Origin: Archaeoglobales archaeon
Lineage (GTDB): Archaea > Halobacteriota > Archaeoglobi > Archaeoglobales > Archaeoglobaceae
Assembly: GCA_003662995.1 (NCBI GenBank)
Contig: QMZC01000002.1
Span: forward strand, 1 to 56,005
Length of the DNA stretch: 56,005 bases
Direction: 5' to 3'
Part shown: one piece after another, positions 1-9,900 of the stretch
Layout of the letters: each line of letters starts with the position of its first letter
How positions within the stretch are numbered: position 1 is the first letter of the stretch
Position numbers and translations under genes: made by a program
The notes under the pieces: model-generated
Seen by the model: the letters and a program-made list of their open reading frames with translations, nothing else
Told to the model about the DNA's origin: nothing
Database searches by the model: none

Positions 1-1
1 C

Positions 2-142
2 ACCGTTGACTGGCACAACAAAGAGGTTGTTTGCATTCCTAACTCTCCCGACCCAGTTCTTTTTGGGATTAGAGGTGAAGATATCTACGCAATAAAACAG
101 GCTTTTGAAATCATTAAGACTGAGTTGTCCACAATCAGATAA
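2..142 (+). CDS. C-terminal fragment, TiaS/DUF1743-like protein
   Basis: Only the last 46 codons are in the window; the open frame runs in from the left edge and stops at TAA 140-142. It contains the segment SPDPVLFGIRGE, which resembles the PVLFGIRG motif I associate with TiaS, the enzyme that makes agmatidine at the wobble cytidine of archaeal tRNA-Ile2 (DUF1743 region). The motif lies only about 20 residues before the stop, whereas full TiaS carries OB-fold and zinc domains after it, so this may be a shorter family member or a stand-alone DUF1743 protein. Assignment is by motif memory only. Confidence 0.45.
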   Translation, partial: TVDWHNKEVVCIPNSPDPVLFGIRGEDIYAIKQAFEIIKTELSTIR

Positions 143-163
143 AACCAAATAGAAAAAAACCAC

Positions 164-175
164 TAAATTTTTAAG
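164..175 (+). promoter_or_regulatory. Box A promoter element of argG
   Basis: The T-rich, TATA-like stretch AAATTTTTAAG is centred about 25 nt before the argG ATG. There is no ribosome binding site between it and the start codon, so the transcript is probably leaderless or nearly so. Confidence 0.45.
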
Positions 176-195
176 CTAATGTTACAATTTCAAGT

Positions 196-1374
196 ATGAA
201 GGTCGTTTTATCCTACTCAGGCGGATTGGATACGTCTGTCTGCATCCCTTTACTCAAAGAAAAGTACGGTTTTGACGAGGTTGTAACTGTAACGGTTGAT
301 ATCGGACAGCCTGAAGATGATGTGAAGAGGGCTGAAGAGAGGGGAAAGAAGTATGCAGATAAGCATTTCACGGTTAATGCGAGAAAAGAGTATGTCGAGA
401 TGTTGTTCAAGCTCATAAAGGCTAATGGGGATTATGAGGGTTACGTCTTAGGCACATCAATTGCTCGCCCTGTAATAGCTGAAAAGATTGTTGAGGTTGC
501 TAAGGCGGAAAAAGCCGATGCAATTGCCCACGGATGTACGGGGAAGGGAAATGATCAGTTGAGGTTCGAAAATATATTCTACCAGTACGGTTTTAGGGTT
601 ATCGCTCCAATGAGGGAGCTTAATTTGACTAGAGAATGGGAGATTGAATATGCCAAACAGCACGGTATTGATGTTGGAGTTACAAAGGAGAAGCCATACA
701 GCATTGATGAAAATCTGTGGAGTAGGAGCGTAGAGGGCGGTAAGCTTGAAGACCCATCTTACATTCCTCCGAATGACATTTATAAATGGACTGTTGATGG
801 TAAGGATGAGCCTGAAATTTTGAAAATCGATTTTGAGAAAGGCATACCTGTTGCAATTAATGACGAAAGGATGGACGGATTTGAGTTAATCAAAACCCTA
901 AACGAGATTGGAGGCAAACATGGGGTTGGAAGAACAGACATGATGGAAGACAGGGTTTTAGGGTTGAAGGCAAGGGAGAACTATGAACACCCAGCAGCAA
1001 CAATACTAATCACTGCTCATAGGGATTTGGAAAAGCTTGTTTTAAGCAGGAGAGAGCTTAAGTTCAAAAAGTTTGTTGAGGAGGAGTGGGCTGAAGTCGT
1101 TTATTATGGATTGATCAACGATCCTATCTTCGATGCACTAAATGCGTTCATTGACAAAACTCAGGAAAGAGTGACTGGATGGGTTAAGGTTCGGTTGTTC
1201 AAGGGTAGTGTTTTGCCTGTAGCAAGGTATTCTGACTATTCGTTGTACGTTGAGGAGTTGACATCCTTTGACACAACAACGGTTGATCAGAAATTTGCTG
1301 AAGGTTTTTCAAGATTCCATGGATTGCAAGGTAGGTTATACAAGGAAATTATAAAGAAGTTGAAAGGTGATTAA
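196..1374 (+). CDS. argG: Argininosuccinate synthase
   Basis: It ligates citrulline and aspartate using ATP to give argininosuccinate, the penultimate step of arginine synthesis in the cytoplasm. The 392-residue length is normal for the family. The N-terminal PP-loop [11 protein letters not shown] (about residues 5-15) binds ATP, and [11 protein letters not shown] (about 111-121) is the conserved citrulline/aspartate-binding segment. The ATG at 196 directly precedes the PP-loop strand, and the box A about 25 nt upstream fits a leaderless start. argF, the preceding pathway step, lies elsewhere in this window (24.3 kb), so the arginine genes are scattered. Confidence 0.97.
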   Translation: MKVVLSYSGGLDTSVCIPLLKEKYGFDEVVTVTVDIGQPEDDVKRAEERGKKYADKHFTVNARKEYVEMLFKLIKANGDYEGYVLGTSIARPVIAEKIVEVAKAEKADAIAHGCTGKGNDQLRFENIFYQYGFRVIAPMRELNLTREWEIEYAKQHGIDVGVTKEKPYSIDENLWSRSVEGGKLEDPSYIPPNDIYKWTVDGKDEPEILKIDFEKGIPVAINDERMDGFELIKTLNEIGGKHGVGRTDMMEDRVLGLKARENYEHPAATILITAHRDLEKLVLSRRELKFKKFVEEEWAEVVYYGLINDPIFDALNAFIDKTQERVTGWVKVRLFKGSVLPVARYSDYSLYVEELTSFDTTTVDQKFAEGFSRFHGLQGRLYKEIIKKLKGD

Positions 1375-1388
1375 TTTTTGTTTTTTGT
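1375..1388 (+). terminator. T-rich terminator after argG
   Basis: A T5-G-T6 run starts right after the argG stop codon. Archaeal RNA polymerase terminates at such oligo-T tracts without a hairpin. Confidence 0.5.
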
Positions 1389-1450
1389 ATTGCTTTAAAA
1401 AACAACAAAAGAATTATACTTATTAAACACCAACAATAATCGGTGGTTTA

Positions 1451-2524
1451 ATGATGGAGGAGATTAGAGAATTGGCTGATGAGGTTTCAAAAAAAGCTTC
1501 GAAGATTGATTCTGAAAACGAGATGGATTTAGAGTTGCTAAACTTGGCTTTCCAAAAGAAGCTCATGGGCGTTAATGCTGATGAAACTTATGGTGGGCTA
1601 GGCAAGGGTTATGTAGAGTTGTGCATGCTTGCAGAAGAGTTGGGCAAAGCAAGTGGTGGCTTTGCCCACAGTGTAGTTGTACATCATATGGCAGTCGATG
1701 CTTTGAGGATGTTTGGGAGTGAGGAACAAAAGGAGAATTTTCTAAAGCGGTTAACAACCAAAGAGGTTGGAACATTGGCTATTACAGAACCAAAAGGTGG
1801 AAGCGATGTTGCTGCTTTGGAGTTAAAAGCTGAGAAGGATGGAGATAACTTCATACTTAACGGAAGAAAGACCTTGATAACCAATGCTGTTTTTGGCAGC
1901 ATGTTTATAACTCTTGCAAAGACAGAAAACGGCATAACAGCTTTTGTAGTTGAAAAAGATAAGGCAAAAGGATTGGAGATCAAAAAACTTGAGCCATCGG
2001 GGATGAGGGGGAGCGGTTTGGCAAGTGTTGGGTTTAAGGATGTTGAAGTTTCCGAGGACAACATTCTGGGCAAGGAAGGAAAGGGGATGAAAGTAGCTTT
2101 AGCAACCTTATCGCCAAACAGAATACCATTTGCTGCGATGGGATTGGGGTTTGCTGAGAGATGCTTAGAACTGGCTGTAAAGTATGCAAAAACCAGAGAG
2201 GCGTTTGGCAAAAAAATATTTGACTTTCAAGGTTTACAGTTCATGCTGGCTGATGTTGCTACAGAAATTGAAGCAGCTAAAAGACTAATCTACTATTCTG
2301 CAGATGTTGCAAACAGAGAGGATGCAACTGTTTTGGGAGCTAAATGCAAACTGTTCATCGCAAAGGTTGCAAAGAAAGCAGCAGATGTGGCTGTTGAAAT
2401 TTACGGCGGGCATGGTGTTTTGAGGAACAGTCCAGTAGATAGGGCTTACAGAGATGCCAAAATCTTGGATATTGCTGAAGGAACATCCGAAATCATGAAA
2501 TTCGTTATAGCGAGGCAATTATGA
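1451..2524 (+). CDS. Acyl-CoA dehydrogenase
   Basis: A FAD enzyme that oxidises an acyl-CoA to the trans-2-enoyl-CoA, probably in fatty- or aromatic-acid beta-oxidation. The 357 residues carry the family blocks: TYGGLGKGYVE near residue 45, LAITEPKGGSD near 113, SGMRGSGL near 183, and the C-terminal DIAEGTSEIMK (about 339-349), in which the Glu is the usual catalytic base. The protein is about 20 residues shorter than typical members at the N-terminus. GGTGG at 1442-1446 is a good ribosome binding site for ATG 1451. The substrate cannot be told. It ends one base before the next ATG, so it is probably cotranscribed with the CBS/DUF294 gene. Confidence 0.92.
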   Translation: MMEEIRELADEVSKKASKIDSENEMDLELLNLAFQKKLMGVNADETYGGLGKGYVELCMLAEELGKASGGFAHSVVVHHMAVDALRMFGSEEQKENFLKRLTTKEVGTLAITEPKGGSDVAALELKAEKDGDNFILNGRKTLITNAVFGSMFITLAKTENGITAFVVEKDKAKGLEIKKLEPSGMRGSGLASVGFKDVEVSEDNILGKEGKGMKVALATLSPNRIPFAAMGLGFAERCLELAVKYAKTREAFGKKIFDFQGLQFMLADVATEIEAAKRLIYYSADVANREDATVLGAKCKLFIAKVAKKAADVAVEIYGGHGVLRNSPVDRAYRDAKILDIAEGTSEIMKFVIARQL

Positions 2525-2525
2525 C

Positions 2526-4331
2526 ATGATTCCCCCAAAAGAGTTCTTAAGAAAGATTAAACCCTTCTCTTTTTTGAGTGAAGATGAAATAGACAGGATT
2601 CTATCTGGGCTGGAGGTTGAAGTTTATCCTAAAAACAGCGTAATCTTTAAGGAAGGTAGGAAATTAGAACACGTTTATCTGGTTTTTTCAGGTTTAATCG
2701 GTCTTTTTGAGGGGGAAGAGTTAATAGATTACGTTTCAAGGGGAGAACTTGTTGGTGTAATCTCATCCATTTACAATACGAGAACGACGTTAACAGCAAG
2801 AGCCATAGAAGATACCGTTTGTTATGTAATTGACAAAAACAAGTTTAGGGAGGTCTTTGATAAAAATCCAAAATTTTCCTCATTCTTCTTGACGTTTGTT
2901 AGCAAAAGATTCCGCTCCTTCACGAATCTGGCAAGAGAAAGGGAAATTTTTGAAGAAACAACCTTCCTCACTGAAGTTGAAAAGGTTGTATCAAAAAAAC
3001 CCGTTGTTTGCGGAATCGATTCGAGTGTTGAGGATGATGTAAAAAAAATGGAGGAGAACAAAGTTGGTTCGATAGTTGTTGTGGATGGAGAACAAAAACC
3101 GTTGGGAATATTTACAGATAACGATTTAAGGAGAGTTGTGCTGTATGGAAACAAATCTAAATCGATTGAAGGCTTCATGTCATCCCCGCCAATTTCAATT
3201 GATGCAAAAAAACCGTTGTTTGATGCTTACACAACGATGATAGACCATGGAATTGACCATTTAATCATCACAAACGATGGAAGAGTTTGTGGAGTTATAA
3301 CAAGCAAAGACATTCTTTCCCAGCTTGAACCCTCGTCTTCCGTCTTGGCGTTGTACAGAAAATCGATTAAAGCCACAACAATAGAAGAATTGAAGATAGT
3401 CTTTGAAAAAATGAATGTTGCAGTTGCAAAAATGGCTTTAAAGGGTTTACACTTCTACGATTTGTCGAGAATGATCACCTCTGTGCACGATGCAATTGTT
3501 ACCAAAACTATTGAAATTGTAAGCAAAGAGTACAACGCTAAAAACTTTGTTTGGATCCACATGGGTAGTTCAGGAAGAAGGGAGCAGATAATTGCTACTG
3601 ATCAAGACAACGCAATAGTCCATGAAGGGGAAAACTTGCTGGATTTTGCAATGGCTGTAAACAACGCTCTCGCAGAGATTGGCATTCCCAAATGCCCAGC
3701 AAATTACATGGCATCCAATGAGCGCTGGAATGTTGATATTGAGAGTTGGAAGAATTACTTCAAGAAGTGGTTCAATGAACCAATCCCAGACCACATCAGG
3801 TATTTATCCGTTTTTTTGGATATGCGACCAATTTATGGAGATACTAAGCTTTACAACGAACTGTTGGAATTTGTTGAGGAAAACGTGACAAATCAAGCCA
3901 TACGATTTCTCGCTTTAGATGCAACAATAATTGAACCTCCAATCGGAATTTTTGGGATAAAACACCTTGGTAGGGGTATTGATTTAAAAAAGTATGGAAT
4001 CTACCCCATTGCAAACGGTGTCAGGGTTTTAGCCTTAGACAATAAGATTCTAGAGTTTACAAGCACTAAGGAGAGAATAGCTGAGTTGGTGGAGCTGGAT
4101 GTGTTAAGCAGGGAGGTGAGTAGTAGTTTACTTGAGAGTTATGAATTTATTCAGGATTTAAGGCTTAAGCACCAGTCTAAAGCCATCGTAATGAGGGGAG
4201 GAGGAGATAACATTATAAGTGTAAAAGAGTTGGATAAACTCGATCTGCTTGTATTGAAGGAGTCTTTGAAGATCGTTTCATCCTTTCAGAAACTCCTGAA
4301 AAACAAATATGCTGTTGAGAGGGGATTGTAG
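2526..4331 (+). CDS. cNMP-binding / CBS-pair / DUF294 nucleotidyltransferase-like regulator
   Basis: A 601-residue multidomain signalling protein. Residues about 10-115 form a cyclic-nucleotide-binding-type beta-roll (FLSEDEIDRIL, then GLIGLFEG). About 150-270 hold two CBS motifs (GIFTDNDLRRVV; GVITSKDIL). From about 300 it is DUF294, with the nucleotidyltransferase-like signature GSSGRREQ followed by TDQDNA (about 346-363), as in GlnD-type enzymes. The gene starts right after the acyl-CoA dehydrogenase stop and is abutted by an exonuclease gene. CBS-DUF294 proteins are often next to or fused with DnaQ-like exonucleases, and the partnership is kept here. The ligand and target are unknown. Confidence 0.9.
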   Translation: MIPPKEFLRKIKPFSFLSEDEIDRILSGLEVEVYPKNSVIFKEGRKLEHVYLVFSGLIGLFEGEELIDYVSRGELVGVISSIYNTRTTLTARAIEDTVCYVIDKNKFREVFDKNPKFSSFFLTFVSKRFRSFTNLAREREIFEETTFLTEVEKVVSKKPVVCGIDSSVEDDVKKMEENKVGSIVVVDGEQKPLGIFTDNDLRRVVLYGNKSKSIEGFMSSPPISIDAKKPLFDAYTTMIDHGIDHLIITNDGRVCGVITSKDILSQLEPSSSVLALYRKSIKATTIEELKIVFEKMNVAVAKMALKGLHFYDLSRMITSVHDAIVTKTIEIVSKEYNAKNFVWIHMGSSGRREQIIATDQDNAIVHEGENLLDFAMAVNNALAEIGIPKCPANYMASNERWNVDIESWKNYFKKWFNEPIPDHIRYLSVFLDMRPIYGDTKLYNELLEFVEENVTNQAIRFLALDATIIEPPIGIFGIKHLGRGIDLKKYGIYPIANGVRVLALDNKILEFTSTKERIAELVELDVLSREVSSSLLESYEFIQDLRLKHQSKAIVMRGGGDNIISVKELDKLDLLVLKESLKIVSSFQKLLKNKYAVERGL

Positions 4332-4943
4332 ATGAACGTCAGAGATGCTGAATTTTGCGTTATAGACTTGGAAACGACAGGTTTGGACTTGAGAAAAGAC
4401 AAGATAATCGCATTTGCCTGTGTTCCGATGAAGGGGATGAAAATACTCGTCAACAACTCGTATTACACGCTAATCAAGCCCGAGAAGTACGAGATAAAGG
4501 CTATGAAGTACCATGGAATAAGTCAACACGATTTAAATGATGCCCCCACATTTGAAGAAATTTCGGAAGAGATTTTAACCAGATTGAAGGGAATTGTTGT
4601 GGGGCATGCAGTTGAAATAGACGTAGCATTCCTAAAAAAATACTTCAAAAAGGCTGGAATAAAGTTTGAAAGGCAAACTATCGATATAGCTTTGCTTGAA
4701 AAATGGTTGGGGGAAAGATTGGGAGAAAGAAAGACAAACGAAGATTTAACTCTGGATGCTTTAATCAAAAATTATGGATTGAAGGCAACATACAGGCACA
4801 ACGCCTTGGCTGATGCTTTCTTTACAGCTCAAATATTTCAAATCCAGCTTTTAAAACTTTTAAAGTACGGAATCAATTCGGTTGACAGAATTTTGGGTAT
4901 TTTGAGTAGCTGCAAACTTTCGAGATGTGATTTTATATTTTAG
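4332..4943 (+). CDS. DnaQ-like (DEDDh) 3'-5' exonuclease
   Basis: The 203 residues hold the three exonuclease motifs: Exo I VIDLETTGLD (about 11-20), Exo II HAVEIDVAFL (about 92-101), and Exo III HNALADAFFTAQ (about 157-168) with the general-base His. It would remove 3' nucleotides from DNA or RNA. It starts at the base after the CBS/DUF294 stop codon, so the two are translationally linked. Whether it proofreads a polymerase or acts in nucleotide signalling with its partner is unknown. Confidence 0.88.
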   Translation: MNVRDAEFCVIDLETTGLDLRKDKIIAFACVPMKGMKILVNNSYYTLIKPEKYEIKAMKYHGISQHDLNDAPTFEEISEEILTRLKGIVVGHAVEIDVAFLKKYFKKAGIKFERQTIDIALLEKWLGERLGERKTNEDLTLDALIKNYGLKATYRHNALADAFFTAQIFQIQLLKLLKYGINSVDRILGILSSCKLSRCDFIF

Positions 4944-5050
4944 AATTGGATTAATGTTCTTTACCCTATAATTTACAATAACACCTACAATACCACTTAA
5001 AATAGAAAAATTTAAATTGTTAATTATTTATAGCTAAGATTGGTGATGAG

Positions 5051-5269
5051 ATGCCTTGGCCTCCGAAGGTGTTTTGGGTAGGAGCGATATTATACTATGG
5101 CTTTACAGCGCTTTGCTGGATTGCAGAAGCGACTTCAGGGATTAACCACGTAGTTGGACTGCCGTTCTGGTATGCAGCGTTCTTGGGGTCGTTTGTGATA
5201 CCGCTGGTGATGTCTATACTCTACTTCTACTTCCCGGAGAAGGCTGAAGAGGCGAGAGGTGGTGCCTGA
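5051..5269 (+). CDS. DUF3311-type small subunit of a sodium:solute symporter
   Basis: A 72-residue protein with two hydrophobic helices (about 7-24 and 38-60) and a short charged tail. GGTGATGAG just before the ATG is a good ribosome binding site. Its TGA overlaps the ATG of the large symporter gene (5267-5271), the standard order for small DUF3311-like proteins with SSS permeases. It probably helps assembly or stability of the permease in the membrane. The base composition is clearly higher in GC than the flanking genes. Confidence 0.8.
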   Translation: MPWPPKVFWVGAILYYGFTALCWIAEATSGINHVVGLPFWYAAFLGSFVIPLVMSILYFYFPEKAEEARGGA

Positions 5270-6864
5270 TGGCGACGGTAGAAGCTCCAGTTATAGGAAT
5301 AACAGTGCTTTACTTTCTGGCCATAATCGTAATCGGGTACTATTCGAGGCAGAGATTGAAGAGTGCCACTGACTACTACGTTGCAGGAAGGCAGGTTGGC
5401 GCTGTTGTGAACGGTCTTGCTCTGGAATCAACTTATCTCAGCCCGGCATCAATGCTCGGACTGCCGGCATACGTCTTCATTATCGGTTATCCTTTCTGGT
5501 GGGCGATGGCAGCCATCATCGCAGGAATGCCAATTGCAACACTTTTGACAGCATCAGCGCTGAGAAAGTACGCTCCAACAAGCTTCGCTGATTACTATGC
5601 AGACAGATACAACGATGAAAGGCTGAGATGGATTGTTGGTATAGTTACCGTCATTGGTGCAGTGCTTTACATCACCCTCTCAATCGTTGGTATGGCCCTC
5701 TTCCTCCTAGCTATTGCAAAGGTGCCGTATATTGTTGGAATTGTCGTTGGAACGATTATAGTTATGCTTTACGTTGTCTGGGGAGGGATGATCGCAACAA
5801 GCTGGAATGCAGCCTTCCAGGCCTTCCTGATGACGGTTGCAGCTGTGATTGCTGCAATTGCCATCCTTGTAAAGCTTGGAGGTATTGACGGATTTTATGC
5901 AGCAGTTGCTGCAAACAATCCTAAATTCTGGAACACTCCCAGTGATCCTGAAGCGCCCCATCTGCTCAGCGGAACATGGATAGCTGTCATAGGATGGTTC
6001 TTCGTCTGGCATTATGGCTTTGCGACGATGCCCTATACAGTTGTTAGATTCTTCACAACCATGGACATCAAGACTGCGAGGAGGAGCATTTTCTGGTGTA
6101 CGCTTGCAGCCGGTATATTCTACATGGCACTGGAGGTTATCGGTGCAGCTTCAAAGCTGATGATTGAAACCGGCCCAATGGGTGGAGAAGGAGCCAATGC
6201 TGTTGCGATACTGAAGAACTACATGGGACAGTACGGAGTTGGAGTCTGGACAGACTATTCGATGATTGCAGCGGTTGAAGCTCTACAGAATCCTTGGGTT
6301 CTCGGCATACTCTGTGCTGGCGGTCTGGCTATAGCTATGTCAACTGCTGCTGGCTGGGTCATGGTTGTCAACGTTCTAATGACAAGGGACTGGGGAGACA
6401 TGATGCTGAAGAGCAAGTTTGCAAAGGAGAACCCCGTGTTGCTGGCAAGGATAGTATCGGTCATATTCCTTCTCGTTGGACTTGTGATTGCCATCAACCC
6501 ACCCGGCTTAGTTCTTGACCTCTCAGGTTGGGCATTCGTTGTCATAATTTCCGCTCTTGGTCCGGGACTGGTGCTTGGTCTCTGGTGGAAGAGAGCAACA
6601 AGAGCTGCGATGTGGACGACTGCAATCGTCATGACAGTGCTGCACCTTTATGCATGGCTGAAAGCAAAGCTCGTTCTTGGACACCATGCCTTCTTCTTCC
6701 TCAACGACGTAATCTTTGGTAATCCAAAAGCATTAATAACTCCCCACCAAGTCTGGGCAATTCCAGTAGGCTTCCTACTGTTTATCATCGTATCGCTGAT
6801 AACCAAGCCGGTTGAGGAGGAGGCAGTGCAAAAGTACTGTGTCGAACTTACGCAAGAAGTGTAA
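5269..6864 (+). CDS. Sodium:solute symporter (SSS family), probable monocarboxylate permease
   Basis: A 531-residue integral membrane protein with about 13 hydrophobic segments. The N-terminal GYYSRQRLKSATDYYVAGR segment (about 24-42) is the classic SSS start, where many members read DFYxAGR. It imports a solute with Na+. The DUF3311 partner and overall look suggest an acetate- or other monocarboxylate-type permease, but the substrate is an inference. Codon choice (CTG, GCC, ATC) and GC differ visibly from the AT-rich neighbours, which suggests transfer from a higher-GC relative or strong expression selection. Confidence 0.9.
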   Translation: MATVEAPVIGITVLYFLAIIVIGYYSRQRLKSATDYYVAGRQVGAVVNGLALESTYLSPASMLGLPAYVFIIGYPFWWAMAAIIAGMPIATLLTASALRKYAPTSFADYYADRYNDERLRWIVGIVTVIGAVLYITLSIVGMALFLLAIAKVPYIVGIVVGTIIVMLYVVWGGMIATSWNAAFQAFLMTVAAVIAAIAILVKLGGIDGFYAAVAANNPKFWNTPSDPEAPHLLSGTWIAVIGWFFVWHYGFATMPYTVVRFFTTMDIKTARRSIFWCTLAAGIFYMALEVIGAASKLMIETGPMGGEGANAVAILKNYMGQYGVGVWTDYSMIAAVEALQNPWVLGILCAGGLAIAMSTAAGWVMVVNVLMTRDWGDMMLKSKFAKENPVLLARIVSVIFLLVGLVIAINPPGLVLDLSGWAFVVIISALGPGLVLGLWWKRATRAAMWTTAIVMTVLHLYAWLKAKLVLGHHAFFFLNDVIFGNPKALITPHQVWAIPVGFLLFIIVSLITKPVEEEAVQKYCVELTQEV

Positions 6865-6871
6865 TCATAAC

Positions 6872-6884
6872 TTTTTTATTTTTT
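6872..6884 (+). terminator. T-rich terminator after the symporter operon
   Basis: Two T6 runs (T6-A-T6) begin within 10 nt of the symporter stop, in the short gap between convergent genes. Confidence 0.45.
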
Positions 6885-6914
6885 AATATGTGAGAGGAAT
6901 AAAGACAAAATAAA

Positions 6915-9900
6915 TTAACCAAAGAAGTCCATTATCTTAACCTGCCTCTTTACCTCATTCTCAAACAACGATTTAATCTCCAAATCAATTAGCATAAGCC
7001 TCTGTTTAGTGTATTCGGATACGTTGTATTTCTCAATCAGATACTTTGAAATTTCCAAGTACTTCTTAATCGAGCCTCCATGAACTGTTAAAGTTAAATT
7101 TCCACCACACTTAATGCACTTCCCAGCTAAAGGAATTCGTCTATACTTCTCATTGCACTTAACACACCTAAACTCCTGCCTTGAGAATGCCCTCAAATTC
7201 CCAATGATGTCTGGCAAGAAGTGAGTGTTGATGACTCTTTCAGCCACATCGTGCTCGTCAACAGCTATTGTTTTCTCGGCAACCTCCATCTGGGCTTTAA
7301 CCTTGTCTTGCATCTTAGATAAAGACTTGTAGGCTGACTCCTTAACACCCAAGCCTATATCTTCCGTATCGTGGGTGAATTTGAGATTACAATACTTAAA
7401 ATCGCCTTGCAACCTGTCTTCAACCCTCTCTATCAGATGCGTCAATTCCTTGGGATCGGCGTAGCTCAGCGTTGCCTCATAAAATTCGACTGGGTAACTC
7501 TCAACAACATCCATGTTGTGAACTTCACTGTCAACTTCCTTGGGGTCGATGATTGCCGTCAAAACTAAAGGAGCATCCATGTGCCCTCCTCTCTTATCTG
7601 GAAGGAACGACTTTGAGAAGTTTATTAACCCATCTAGGAGTAACATTACACAGTCTTCATCTCCATCACAATTCCTTCTCTTGGCAGCATGGAAGTATGG
7701 ATGAGCGTAGCCAGCCAAAACGTCTGTATATCCAATAATTCTACCTAAAACTCCTGCTGATGTGTGGGGGGCTAAGCCAATAACCAAATGCCCAATCAAA
7801 TCCTCAGGTTTTTCAGCATTGTAAAAGGGCTTTAGACCATAGAGTTTTACAAGCAAATCATCAATGAAATTCGCAACTCTAACCAAGTACTCGGCAGCAC
7901 TCTTTGACAGGATTATGTCTTGGCATTTCAGCTCAACGATCTGATTCTCATTTTTAAGCTCGTTTCCCTTGTAATCAACACTGTATCCCAACTCTTTGAG
8001 TTTTTCAACAGATACGTTTATCTCCTTGGGCTTGAAGTGCGTCAATGGCAGATCTGTCATGTCATATCTAATCGTTCCGTCTTTGAACACACTTACTCCA
8101 TGCTTAGCCCTCAAAATCCCCTTTTCAAGCCTTTCGGGGATTTTGTTTTTAGATGTCATTCCGATGACGCCCTTAATCGTTCCAAAAGTATCTCTTTCAC
8201 CTAAGTTCTCTAAGGCTTTATCATACAACACCTTTAAATTAACCTTCCTCCTCTGATAGCCCTTTGTTTCACCTCCGCATTTGCAAATCTCGCTTTTGGT
8301 CTTGTTCTTGCAGTTCTGACATTGGTAGATTTGCTCAGTTAATCCTCCGCACTCACATCTAATCCAGAAATTAATCCTACCACATTCCTTACAAATCCTC
8401 GTTGCCAATTCAACGAAGATTTCACCCTTTACAGCATTATACGATGATGTGTGGTTTATTGCATTCTTGATGTCTCTTGTCTTACCACCAGCATGTCCCA
8501 ATGGGAATAGAATGTGTGGTGGCGGACTCATCTTCCTCTCTTTAGCCTTCTCAGGTCTCCCCATTCTCGCCCCAATTCTTGTAGGCGCTTTAGCCCTAAC
8601 ATCCAACCCTGAAAGCTTGACAACCAATTCTAAAACATCCCCTCCATCACATTGCAAAATTGGCTTTAAATCGTAGTTTAAGCCTAAACACCTAACAAAA
8701 GCTTTCCATCGTTCAATAACAATTTTTCCGTCCCTAATTTTATGCTCCAACAACAACTTCTCTAAAATCTCTTTAATCTTTGCATCGTAGTCAATAACCA
8801 AGAAGGATTTTCCATACTTGCCTTCAATTTTTGCCTTAGGAATGGAATCTCTCAAATAGTTGTACTCCTCAACACTTATGTCATGCCACAAATACGTGTA
8901 ATCGGGATGCAATGGAATGTTGTACTCGTCACACAGCTTTAAAGCCTCATCTTCGCCAATCTTTCTGTAATCTCCTTTTGGAATCTTGTGCTTGACTTCC
9001 TGAATCCACCACTCATAGACGTAAGATGATGGTAATAAAGGATGGTTGTTCTCTAAAAAGTCCCCATAGTTTATTAGAATCTCCCCAACATCCAAAACCT
9101 TGTCAACCTCATCCTTATACTTCATCGCATCCTTTATCGTGTTTATCTTTACAACATCGCCATTTTTTAGTCTTACAGTCGGACCTTCGATGCTCGTAAC
9201 CGGCACAACCCCACCAGCTTTTCCTGGTAACTCAACCTTAAGTTGTGTGCCTATGGCTATGAAGTTGCCCAAAATTACCATGGTAGCTGGGTTAATGCCG
9301 ACTGTTGCAAAGCCGGAGTTTCTCGCCCTCCCGTATCTCAGTCTAAAACCACCCTTTCTTGAAGGGTGGCTAAAAACTGGTCTTCCTGCAACTATATCTG
9401 ATAGGTATTTATCTTTAGGTTTTGGTTTTGCATCCCTATCTTCTTTCACGCCCTTCTTAATCAACTTCTCCAACCACTCCCAGCCGTTTAATTTCAACTC
9501 ATCAACCATCTTTTTGAGCTTCGGAGCTTTCAAAGCGACTCCTTCAGCAATAACCAGAGCCATTCCACCTCTAACCCTGTTCGTCTCAACCCTTGGAAGG
9601 TTTCGATAGCCAGAAACTTCAGCATCTTCAGTAGGTTCTCCATCAATGCAGATTGGGCAGTTGGAAACAATCAACCTTATCTCCTCATCGCTCGGCAGGT
9701 ATTGTAGATTTGCAACTTTCTTGTACAACGGGATTTCCTCTATATACCTCAAAATCTCCTCTTCTGTCGGTTTAAACCTGTCCAATCCAAGTTTTCTTCT
9801 AACAAGATCACCAACCAAAACAGATATAACTTGTGCTGTGCCGCCCGCACTTCTTATTGGTCCTGCATAATAGATTCTTAAAAATTGGCTGCCATCAAAG

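Noticed and set aside
3679-3888. Open frames on other strands or frames inside long genes (for example 3679-3888, 9100-9609, 45301-45606, 49221-49763)
   Set aside because: They lie inside clearly coding genes, lack starts with ribosome sites, and have no family features.
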